DNA of 42,221 nt, from contig JABGPV010000012.1 of the NCBI GenBank assembly GCA_018644785.1, positions 1 to 42,221 of the forward strand, written 5' to 3'. Positions 7,816 to 14,968 of this stretch are shown piece by piece. The translations under genes were made by a program, and so were the position numbers. The notes beneath the pieces are model-generated. The model was not told where the DNA came from, made no database searches, and saw nothing but the letters and a program-made list of their open reading frames with translations. This DNA is from Deltaproteobacteria bacterium. Lineage in GTDB: Bacteria > Desulfobacterota > DSM-4660 > Desulfatiglandales > Desulfatiglandaceae. Positions within the stretch are counted from its first letter, which is position 1. Every line of letters starts with the position of its first letter.

Positions 7816-10554
7816 CTATCGGGTTGCCAGAAGCACCGAAGGCGCCTCGGTCAGCATTTGATCGCTACAGCTGGACATGAAAATAGCTTTTCCGGGACAT
7901 TCGGCAACGCACATGCCGCACCCTTTGCAGAGGGACGAATCAATAAAGGCCGCTCCGATTTCACGATCAATAACCGGAACCTGAAACGGGCATGTCCTGA
8001 CGCAGGTGCAGCAGACGGCGCATTTCTCCGTATTGACATCCGCCACCATCCCACCCACTTGAACCGTATCCCGGCAAAGTAATTCCAGCGCTCGGGCGGA
8101 AGCGGCCTTGCCCTGTGCAATACTTTCGGATACGCCTTTGGGATAGCTTGCCATTCCGGCGATGAAAATACCGTCTTTGGTGGCATCCACGGGCCTCAGC
8201 TTTTCCGGCGACTCAGCGAAAAAACCGTTTTCATCCAGATCAACGCCGAAAATATCGGCCAGTTCGGCATTGTTTGTGCCCTTTATTGCCGTTTGAAGTG
8301 AGACAAGATCGGCCTCCAGCAGAATTGATTTTTGAAGGACCTGGTCATGTACCACCACATTCAGCTTGTCGCCCGCTGCCTGAATGTCGGGTTTCTTTTC
8401 CAGCTCGTAGCGGATAAAGACAACGCCCTTTTCCCGGGCTTCCCGGTAGATGAGTTCACGCTCACCAAAGGTACGCATATCCCGATACAGGATGTAAATG
8501 TTCATGTCCGGGTTCTTGGATTTCATGTCGATGGCCGCGCGAACGGAAAAAGAACAGCAGATGTTGCTGCAGTGAGCGCAACCCAGATCTCCCCTGGAAC
8601 CAACGCACTGGATGAATACCGCCGTGTCGATGTTCACCACCGAGGCGGGGTCTTCAATGAGCTTCTGGTCCAGTTCGGACCACAGCAGGACGTTTTTGTG
8701 TTGGCCATAAAGGTACGCATCCGGTTTGCTGGCGGTTCCGCCGGGGGCCAGGATTGCAGCGCCGTAGGATACTTCCTTCTGTGTGCCTTTCCGGTCTACG
8801 GTAGCGGTAAAATTACCGCCGAATCCCCGGTTGGTCTTGATGGTGGCCTCCGTCATTACCGTGATGTTTTCGTCTTGAGAGGCAGCATCCACAAGCCCTT
8901 TCAGGTGTTCCTGAACATCATAACCCTGCCAGGTTTTGCGGATATGGTTGCCGTTGCCGCCCAGTGCCGGCTCTTTTTCCACCACCGTAACGGGATATCC
9001 TTCGCGGGAAAGTGCCAGGGCGCTTTCAAGCCCCGAAATGCCACCGCCCACCACCAGAGCACTCTTGGTGACCGGTACTTGCTTAAGGGCGGGTGCCGTG
9101 AGAAAACCGGCGCGTGCCACCCCCATGCGGATCCGGTCCTGAAGCTGTGTGGCCGGAGCGTTTTCATCCATGTTGCGGAGATCCACCATTTCGTAGAGAT
9201 AGGGATTCAGCCCCGCCAGTTTCAAAGCTTCCTGAAGCAGGTTTTCGTGAATGACCGGTGTGCAGGATGCAAAGACCAGCCGGTTGGCGCCGGTTTCTTT
9301 GATCTTGGCGCTAAGGGTCATGCGTATGTCGCCGTTCACGCTGAATGTGGTGGTAACGCCCGGTGCCTTGGATGCATACGCGTCTATTTGCTCGCCGATG
9401 CCCGATGTCATATCGGGGCACAAATGATAGGCAAACAAAATGGCGGGTGCCTGTCCGTCATCAGCTAAGGGCTCCGGGTATTCTTCAGGTGCTGCAAAAG
9501 GCTCGGGGTCGATAACCGCCGCCACTTCCGAAGCGGAAGCCGCTGCCTGAATAACGGACTGACCGATATCATTGGGCCCCGCCGTGCCGCCACAGACGAA
9601 GATGCCGGGGACATTGGTTGAAACGGGCTTGAAAGGTTCGCATCCGATGAACTGATCAGGGGTCAGGTTGAGCCCCACCATGTTTGCGATCTGTTCAGTT
9701 TGGCTGCTGGGCTTAAGCCCCACGGAGAGAACCACCATATCAAATGCTTCGCTGTGGCCTTCACCCTTTTCGTCGGCATAACTGATCATGAGATTGTCAC
9801 TGCCCGTATCGGTATCCACCGTATGGACGCGGCTTCGGATGAGGCGCACATCTTTTTCAATGGCATTGTTCAGGTAGTCTTCGAAGTTTTTTCCATGGGT
9901 TCGCATATCCATGTAAAAAATGGTTGTTTCAATGTCTTCGTCGAATTCCTTGGTATTCACCGCTTCCTTAAGGGCGTACATGCAGCAAACGCTGGAGCAA
10001 TAGGGCGCATCACAGTGATTAATGTCCCGTGAGCCCACACACTGGAGCCAGGCGATTCTCTCCGGTTTTTTGTCGTCCGACGGCCTTTTAAGAATGCCGG
10101 CATTGGGCCCCAGAGGTTTTTGGAGCTGTTCGTATTCAACGCTGGTCACCACATTGGAGTTCAGGCCGTAGGGGTAGGTATCCTGCCCCGTGGGATCAAA
10201 TGTTTCAATTCCGGTTGCGAGTATCACAGCACCCACATCCAACTGCTTTTTTTCACCCCCTGTTTCCAGGGTTGCCTTGAAATCACCCACTTTCCCTGAC
10301 AATTCGACCAGTTGGCTATCCAGTAAGACCTCAATGTTGGGATACTGATCACAGGCTGCAATACGGGGTTCCAGCTTGCAGCACGCACATAGGGGATAGA
10401 TTCGATGAAGGCTGGGTAGCATGCCGCCCAATGATGCCGCGCGTTCAACCAGGTGTACACCATAGCCTGCGCCGGAAAGGGAAAGGGCTGCCTGGATTCC
10501 GGCAATACCCCCGCCAATGATCATCACAGGGCCTCTCGGTTTTTCTTCACTCAT
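7816..10554 (-). CDS. hdrA: HdrA-like flavin/Fe-S protein, tandem fused form
   Basis: A 912-residue protein built of two HdrA-type modules. The first FAD Rossmann unit (MIIGGGIAGIQAAL) is followed by the HdrA block LCACCKLEPRIAAC and the Cys stretch YCSSVCC. The middle (about 370-490) resembles the usual HdrA N-terminal domain (FASCTPVIHENLL, LNPYLYEMVDLRN) but has lost several of its Cys. The second FAD unit (LVVGGGISGLESAL) is followed by AHCSNICC. Two C-terminal ferredoxin clusters are CAVCCTCVRTCP and CKGCGMCVAECP. HdrA proteins bifurcate or confurcate electrons at FAD. No hdrB or hdrC is adjacent. Start ATG 10554 has AGGAG eight bases upstream and is preferred over ATG 10572. Genes mvhD, metV and metF follow on the same strand. 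Confidence 0.92.
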   Translation of the reverse strand: MSEEKPRGPVMIIGGGIAGIQAALSLSGAGYGVHLVERAASLGGMLPSLHRIYPLCACCKLEPRIAACDQYPNIEVLLDSQLVELSGKVGDFKATLETGGEKKQLDVGAVILATGIETFDPTGQDTYPYGLNSNVVTSVEYEQLQKPLGPNAGILKRPSDDKKPERIAWLQCVGSRDINHCDAPYCSSVCCMYALKEAVNTKEFDEDIETTIFYMDMRTHGKNFEDYLNNAIEKDVRLIRSRVHTVDTDTGSDNLMISYADEKGEGHSEAFDMVVLSVGLKPSSQTEQIANMVGLNLTPDQFIGCEPFKPVSTNVPGIFVCGGTAGPNDIGQSVIQAAASASEVAAVIDPEPFAAPEEYPEPLADDGQAPAILFAYHLCPDMTSGIGEQIDAYASKAPGVTTTFSVNGDIRMTLSAKIKETGANRLVFASCTPVIHENLLQEALKLAGLNPYLYEMVDLRNMDENAPATQLQDRIRMGVARAGFLTAPALKQVPVTKSALVVGGGISGLESALALSREGYPVTVVEKEPALGGNGNHIRKTWQGYDVQEHLKGLVDAASQDENITVMTEATIKTNRGFGGNFTATVDRKGTQKEVSYGAAILAPGGTASKPDAYLYGQHKNVLLWSELDQKLIEDPASVVNIDTAVFIQCVGSRGDLGCAHCSNICCSFSVRAAIDMKSKNPDMNIYILYRDMRTFGERELIYREAREKGVVFIRYELEKKPDIQAAGDKLNVVVHDQVLQKSILLEADLVSLQTAIKGTNNAELADIFGVDLDENGFFAESPEKLRPVDATKDGIFIAGMASYPKGVSESIAQGKAASARALELLCRDTVQVGGMVADVNTEKCAVCCTCVRTCPFQVPVIDREIGAAFIDSSLCKGCGMCVAECPGKAIFMSSCSDQMLTEAPSVLLATR

Positions 10555-10858
10555 AACAATCGTCTCCTGCATTTTGAGCTAATGGTTTCCAGAAAAATTA
10601 TGGGCCGAGCATCAGGGAAAAATATTATGCACCGACCGTCTATCCATTATTACTTTTGACTCAATAATGTGTTTTGTGAAATTTGTTACTTGCCATATCA
10701 ACCGCTTGGCTGTCAAGAAAAATGTCAGAAATCCAAACTTTGTCCCGGGTTTTCCCCATGATATTCTCCGGAAGGCGTCAAGCTTTACGTTAAGGAGCGC
10801 CTGATCTTCCGCGGTTAGAATCGTGTGCGTCGCCGGGGCTTCGGGTTACGGCTTTTAC

Positions 10859-10886
10859 TTGACATAAATCTGTGGTGGGATAAATT
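10859..10886 (+). promoter_or_regulatory. Candidate sigma-70 promoter of rimO
   Basis: Perfect TTGACA (10859-10864), 16-base spacer, TAAATT (10881-10886). Predicted transcription start is near 10893, giving a leader of about 95 bases that contains the palindrome at 10956-10974. Confidence 0.55.
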
Positions 10887-10955
10887 AAAATCCCCTGTTG
10901 GATATCTAAGGTTTTTTGCGGCCCAAGAGATCCATCCATAACTTGAATTGGAGCC

Positions 10956-10974
10956 GGGGTCAAGCGTTGACCCC
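10956..10974 (+). repeat. Perfect palindrome just upstream of rimO
   Basis: GGGGTCAA, loop GCG, TTGACCCC: an 8-bp perfect inverted repeat ending 12 bases before the rimO ATG, where a Shine-Dalgarno sequence would be expected. No T-run follows, so it is not a terminator. It could be a regulator site or an RNA hairpin that affects translation. Confidence 0.6.
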
Positions 10975-10986
10975 TGAAATTTATTT

Positions 10987-12324
10987 ATGACCGAGACCCA
11001 ATCCCTTTTTCTTATCAGCCTCGGGTGCGCCAAAAACCGGGTGGACAGTGAGCACATGTTGGGTATCCTCAACCGTGATGGTTACGAGGTTGTTGATGAT
11101 ATTGAAAAGGCCAGGTATGTGGTGATCAACACCTGCGGTTTTCTTCAAGAAGCTGCCCAGGAAGCCATTGATGCCATTCTGGATGCAGCCCGCTTTAAAG
11201 AAACGGGAATACTTGAAAGACTGGTGGTCACCGGTTGTTTCGTGCAGCGCTACGGATACAAACTGCGAAACGAAATGCCCGAAGTGGATGGCTGGCTCGG
11301 AACCGGTGAGTTTCATCGGATCGCGGATGTTTTGAGGGGCCTTGATAAAACCACTGCACCCATGCTGATCAGCCGCCCGGTTTTTCAAGCGGATCATGGC
11401 CTTCCCAGGGCTCAGTCGACACCCTTTTATACGGCTTATTTGAGAATTGCCGAAGGGTGCGCCAACCGGTGCTCCTACTGTTTGATTCCCAGCCTTAGAG
11501 GCCCGTTTCGAAGCTGTTTGCCGGAGACTTTATTTGTGGAAGCAGCCGAAATGGCCGCTCAAGGTGTCAAGGAAATCAACCTGGTGGCCCAAGATACAAG
11601 CCGGTACGGGGAAGACATCTATGGGGAAAGCCGCATTCTGGAGTTACTCAAAGGTCTTTGCAAAATCAAAGGGATTCGTTGGATCCGCCTGCTCTATTTT
11701 CACCCCAATCGACTGACGGAGGCGCTTTTGGATTTCATGGACGCGAATGAGCCGGTTGTCCCTTATCTGGATCTGCCTTTTCAGCATTCGGACCCGGATC
11801 TTCTGAAGGCCATGAGGCGGGAAGTCGGGAAAAAAACGCCCCGGGATCTGATGACCATGATTCGGAACCGCAGGCGAGAGATTCATGTGCGCACGTCACT
11901 GATGGTGGGGTTTCCCGGTGAGACGGAAGAGATGTTTGAAGGGTTGTGCGATTTCGTCCGAATGGCGGAGTTTGATTCCCTGGGCGTCTTTACGTTCAGC
12001 CCGGAGAAAGGGACAAAGGCGGCACGGCTTTCATCACAGGTTGAAAACGCCATTGCCCGTGAAAGGCGAAAAGAGCTTATGGCCATTCAAGCCGACATTT
12101 CAAAGAGGAAAAACCAGCGGATGATCGGCAGGGTGTTGCCCGTCCTGATTGAAGGTGAAAGCTCCGAGACCGATTTGCTCCTCGCTGGAAGAACGGCAAC
12201 CATGGCGCCGGACGTGGACGGCAGGGTGTTGATTAACGACGGTGAAGGGGTTGTGGGCGAAATTATGCCGGTACTGATTACCGAAGCCCACGAATACGAT
12301 CTGGTGGGCGGCATCGTCAGTTAG
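10987..12324 (+). CDS. rimO: Ribosomal protein S12 methylthiotransferase RimO
   Basis: A 445-residue radical-SAM methylthiotransferase that modifies a conserved aspartate of ribosomal protein S12. The N-terminal UPF0004 domain has SLGCAKNRVDSE and VINTCGF; its third Cys is in VVTGCFVQRYG. The radical-SAM core has CANRCSYCLIP, followed by LRGPFRS, typical of RimO rather than MiaB. Further blocks are NLVAQDTSRYG and VGFPGETEEMF. A C-terminal TRAM-like domain ends EAHEYDLVGGIV. Length and ending match the family. No clear Shine-Dalgarno sequence precedes ATG 10987. The TAG stop lies exactly at the left end of a MITE-like inverted-repeat element. Confidence 0.95.
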   Translation: MTETQSLFLISLGCAKNRVDSEHMLGILNRDGYEVVDDIEKARYVVINTCGFLQEAAQEAIDAILDAARFKETGILERLVVTGCFVQRYGYKLRNEMPEVDGWLGTGEFHRIADVLRGLDKTTAPMLISRPVFQADHGLPRAQSTPFYTAYLRIAEGCANRCSYCLIPSLRGPFRSCLPETLFVEAAEMAAQGVKEINLVAQDTSRYGEDIYGESRILELLKGLCKIKGIRWIRLLYFHPNRLTEALLDFMDANEPVVPYLDLPFQHSDPDLLKAMRREVGKKTPRDLMTMIRNRRREIHVRTSLMVGFPGETEEMFEGLCDFVRMAEFDSLGVFTFSPEKGTKAARLSSQVENAIARERRKELMAIQADISKRKNQRMIGRVLPVLIEGESSETDLLLAGRTATMAPDVDGRVLINDGEGVVGEIMPVLITEAHEYDLVGGIVS

Positions 12325-12455
12325 CCCCTTTTTTGTGGCGGAAAATAGGTTGTATTATTCATGCGGGTAAGCTATTATAAAATGTTGCACTTGGGAGTCG
12401 ATGTGGGATAATGGCAGCGTCCCCGATTAAAATCATGCGCCACAAATAAGGGGCT
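12323..12455. mobile_element. MITE-like element with 18-bp terminal inverted repeats
   Basis: The left end AGCCCCTTTTTTGTGGCG (12323-12340) and right end CGCCACAAATAAGGGGCT (12438-12455) are inverted copies with one mismatch, enclosing 97 non-coding bases. Total about 133 bp, with no reading frame. The left end coincides with the AG of the rimO TAG stop. The flanks (TA left, TT right) do not give a clear target duplication. A plain long-range hairpin is the alternative, but the loop is unusually large for a terminator. The family is not recognised. Confidence 0.55.
12350..12378 (+). promoter_or_regulatory. Candidate promoter inside the inverted-repeat element
   Basis: TTGTAT (12350-12355), 17-base spacer, TATTAT (12373-12378). 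The -10 matches five of six consensus bases, the -35 only three. It would drive the polyprenyl synthase gene with a leader of about 95 bases. Confidence 0.4.
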
Positions 12456-12481
12456 TTGAAACAAGTAAGGTGAATGCGAAA

Positions 12482-13447
12482 ATGTCGGATCTTGCGTTGT
12501 TTGAAACGCATTTTGAAAAAATAAACAGTGAATTGCAGAAGATTTTTGATTCACGGGTGCCGCTTGTCAAGGAAATCGGGAAGTATGCACTTCTGGGGCA
12601 GGGAAAGCGCCTGAGGCCCCTCATCTTCGTGCTTTCGTGCCGGTTGTGCGGTTTTGAGGATGAAGATTTATATGCCCTCTCAACGGTTTTTGAATTTATT
12701 CACACCTCATCCCTTCTCCATGACGATGTGCTGGACAACGCCGAGACCCGGCGAAAAAAGCCTTCCAGCAATCGGATCTGGGGAAACCAGGCGGCTGTTC
12801 TGGAGGGAGACTTCCTCTTTTCAAAATCCCTGTCCCTGGCGGTTGACACCGGCAGCATCCCGTTTATCGGAACGCTTACCGAAGCCACCATGCAGATGTC
12901 TGAAGGGCAGATTCTGGAACTGGTCCATACCGAAGACCTGAAAACCACGCGTGATGATTATATGGATGTCATCACCGCGAAAACCGCGGTTCTCATTTCG
13001 GCGGCTTGCGGCTGCGGGGCCATTATTTCGGGGGCCGGTGCGGAAGTGGAGAACAATCTGACCCGATTCGGCCGCTCTGTGGGGATTGCCTTTCAGATGG
13101 TGGATGATCTCCTGGACTACACCTCTTCAGAGGCGGTGTTTGGAAAACCGGTGGGAAAGGACCTTTGGGAAGGAAAAATCACCCTTCCCCTCATCTATAC
13201 ACTCTCTCAGCTGGATAAAGATGAGAAAAAGAGATTTTCGGAACTGTTCAAAAACCGCACAACGGACAAGGACGCCTATCAGAACCTGCTGAATCGGGTA
13301 AGGGGCAGCGGGGTTCTGGAGAGTATCCGATCGGAAGCCCAGCGGTATGTGGATGATGCGGCCATGTGTCTGAAACGTTTTCCGGATTCGGCTGTTAAAG
13401 AAAACCTGCTCACGCTTATTCAATACATTATCCACCGAACCTACTGA
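12482..13447 (+). CDS. ispB: Polyprenyl diphosphate synthase (trans-type, IspB/HepT-like)
   Basis: About 321 residues. It condenses isopentenyl diphosphate onto an allylic primer to make the long prenyl chain of respiratory quinones (menaquinone in this type of organism). Visible motifs are GKRLRPL near residue 40, the first Asp-rich motif HDDVLDNAETRR (DDxxD), KTAVLISAACGCGA, the second Asp-rich motif MVDDLLDY, and GKITLPLIY. Length and motif order are those of the IspB/HepT family; chain length cannot be deduced. ATG 12482 has AAGG about nine bases upstream; a GTG at 12470 could add four residues. It is followed convergently by the hydrolase gene after 21 bases. Confidence 0.88.
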   Translation: MSDLALFETHFEKINSELQKIFDSRVPLVKEIGKYALLGQGKRLRPLIFVLSCRLCGFEDEDLYALSTVFEFIHTSSLLHDDVLDNAETRRKKPSSNRIWGNQAAVLEGDFLFSKSLSLAVDTGSIPFIGTLTEATMQMSEGQILELVHTEDLKTTRDDYMDVITAKTAVLISAACGCGAIISGAGAEVENNLTRFGRSVGIAFQMVDDLLDYTSSEAVFGKPVGKDLWEGKITLPLIYTLSQLDKDEKKRFSELFKNRTTDKDAYQNLLNRVRGSGVLESIRSEAQRYVDDAAMCLKRFPDSAVKENLLTLIQYIIHRTY

Positions 13448-13468
13448 TGACGGTGTTTGCCATTCCCA

Positions 13469-14233
13469 TCAGATTGATATCTGCAGGCGATCTTCTGCAA
13501 GAGTGAGTTCACCATGCCAGGTTTTTCGGCATTGGGCAGTGATGTCTGTTTTCAGACATTCCGGGTAGAAATGGGTCAAGACAAGGCGTTTGACCCCCGC
13601 AAGACAGGCCATCCGACCGGCCAGCGATGGGGTGAGGTGCCCTTCCACCGGGTAGCCGTCAGGAAAGGCCGCTTCCAGGATCAGAACGTCCGCTTCTTTC
13701 GCCAGTTGGATAACAGGGTCGCAAAAGCCCGTGTCCCCCGAGATGACAACGGATTTTCCAGCGTTGTTTTCGATTCGGTAGGCCAGACTCCGGGGCGTGT
13801 GGAGGGTAGGGGCGGTCTTGATGCGGTAATGACCGTGGTTCCTCTCTCCGTTTTCAGTGGATGATAATTCCTCAATCTGCATGGTTTCGGAAGGGAAATT
13901 GAGCCAGTCCGGGTAAGCGGATTGAAGGGCTTTGATGAAGTTGTGAAGACCCGAAGGGCCGGAAACCCGAAATGGGGATCTTCTTTTCAAGACACACGGG
14001 TTTCGGCAGGCAAAGAGGAAATGGATCAGGTCCGCGGTGTGGTCCGGATGAAAGTGTGTGAGGAAAATTTTTTCAATTTTTTCAGGTCCTATGCCCAAAC
14101 GGGCCATTCGGGCCAGGGTTCCGGGGCCCATGTCAAACAGGATGGGGTGGTCGTCAAAAAACACGGCCACAGAGGGTGACCCCCGGTCTGTCATGGGGAT
14201 GGCAGTGCCTGAACCCAAAATGATTATTTTCAT
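13469..14233 (-). CDS. Metallo-beta-lactamase-fold hydrolase, RNase Z-like
   Basis: A 254-residue protein starting MKIIILGSGTAIP, the typical RNase Z/arylsulfatase-like opening (LGSGTA). The zinc-binding HFHPDHTADL (HxHxDH) is at about 60-69. Further ligand regions are ISGDTGFCD and LTHFYPE; EAAFPDGYPVEGHLTPSLAGRMA resembles the RNase Z HxxA region. It may be tRNA 3'-processing RNase Z or a related phosphodiesterase; at 254 residues it is a little shorter than typical RNase Z (about 300), so the substrate is left open. GGGAG lies eight bases upstream of ATG 14233. It is divergent from the methyltransferase gene by 47 bases. Confidence 0.85.
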   Translation of the reverse strand: MKIIILGSGTAIPMTDRGSPSVAVFFDDHPILFDMGPGTLARMARLGIGPEKIEKIFLTHFHPDHTADLIHFLFACRNPCVLKRRSPFRVSGPSGLHNFIKALQSAYPDWLNFPSETMQIEELSSTENGERNHGHYRIKTAPTLHTPRSLAYRIENNAGKSVVISGDTGFCDPVIQLAKEADVLILEAAFPDGYPVEGHLTPSLAGRMACLAGVKRLVLTHFYPECLKTDITAQCRKTWHGELTLAEDRLQISI

Positions 14234-14280
14234 GCTTTAACTCCCGGTATCAATAATATTAGAGGAGAAAAATATACCCC

Positions 14281-14943
14281 ATGTTTTCCATGTCAGCGTT
14301 TCACCAGGAATATGAAACGGACGTCTCATCCCTGACCATCGGGGATCGCCGTTTTAAGTTTTTTATTCCCAAATCCCTTGATCCATTCCTTGATAAAGAG
14401 GATGTTTTCACCGAGTTTCCCCTGTGGAGCAAAATATGGGAAGCATCCATTGTCCTGGCCAATCACGTGGCGGCCATGCCGGTTGACCCCCGAGGGCGCC
14501 TGCTGGAAATCGGTTGCGGCGTCGGTCTGGTGGGGATCGTCGCCGCCAGCTGCGGGCATCGGGTCACCATGACCGAGTATAACCGGGATGCCCTCAATTT
14601 CGCACGGGCCAACGCGCGTGTCAACCACACTTCCGGATCATCGGAACTTGGAATTGTTGAGCTGGACTGGACAAAGCCCGTTCTTGAGGGCCGGTTCGAC
14701 ACGATCCTGGGTTCAGAGGTGATTTACAAGGAAGAATCCTTCGAGCCCCTTGTTGGCCTTTTCAGGCGTTATCTGAAACCCGATGGTGAAATTATTCTGG
14801 CTGAAGGGCTCAGAAAAACCAGTTTGGAATTTTTCAAAAGAATGGCCCATATCTGTGACGTTAAAGCCCGGAAAAGGATACTCCGTTCAAAGGGTGAGGA
14901 AAAGCGGGTGATCCTGGCCAGTATGCGGTTTAAAAATCCATGA
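14281..14943 (+). CDS. Class I SAM-dependent methyltransferase (lysine-methyltransferase-like)
   Basis: A 220-residue Rossmann methyltransferase. Motif I is LLEIGCGVGLVGIVAA (about 74-89), followed by the acidic end of strand 2 in MTEYN, the ELDWTK loop, and LGSEVIYKEESFEPLVGLF, which resembles the METTL21/Methyltransf_16 group. The N-terminal FFIPKSLDPFLD and PLWSKIWEASIVLA also recall that group, whose members methylate protein lysines; the substrate here is unknown. GAGGAG lies upstream of ATG 14281; a second ATG four codons in is an alternative. Convergent with the cyclase gene after 25 bases. Confidence 0.82.
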   Translation: MFSMSAFHQEYETDVSSLTIGDRRFKFFIPKSLDPFLDKEDVFTEFPLWSKIWEASIVLANHVAAMPVDPRGRLLEIGCGVGLVGIVAASCGHRVTMTEYNRDALNFARANARVNHTSGSSELGIVELDWTKPVLEGRFDTILGSEVIYKEESFEPLVGLFRRYLKPDGEIILAEGLRKTSLEFFKRMAHICDVKARKRILRSKGEEKRVILASMRFKNP

Positions 14944-14968
14944 TTATTGGGGTTGGCGATTCCAAGGA

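Larger units (their letters stand above)
10555..10986. other. 432-base divergent intergenic region between hdrA and rimO
   Basis: Holds the candidate rimO promoter (10859-10886) and a perfect palindrome just before rimO. No convincing sigma-70 promoter for hdrA was found: a TTGACA on the reverse strand near 10710 has no matching -10 at normal distance. A reverse-strand frame from about 10855 to 10618 is open for roughly 78 codons but lacks a usable start. Confidence 0.6.

Noticed and set aside
8332..9468. A 378-codon plus-strand frame
   Set aside because: It lies fully antisense to hdrA, with no domain signature and no ribosome-binding site.
10700..10720. TTGACA on the reverse strand as hdrA promoter
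   Set aside because: No acceptable -10 box lies 16-18 bases downstream; the nearest TATGGC is 13 bases away.
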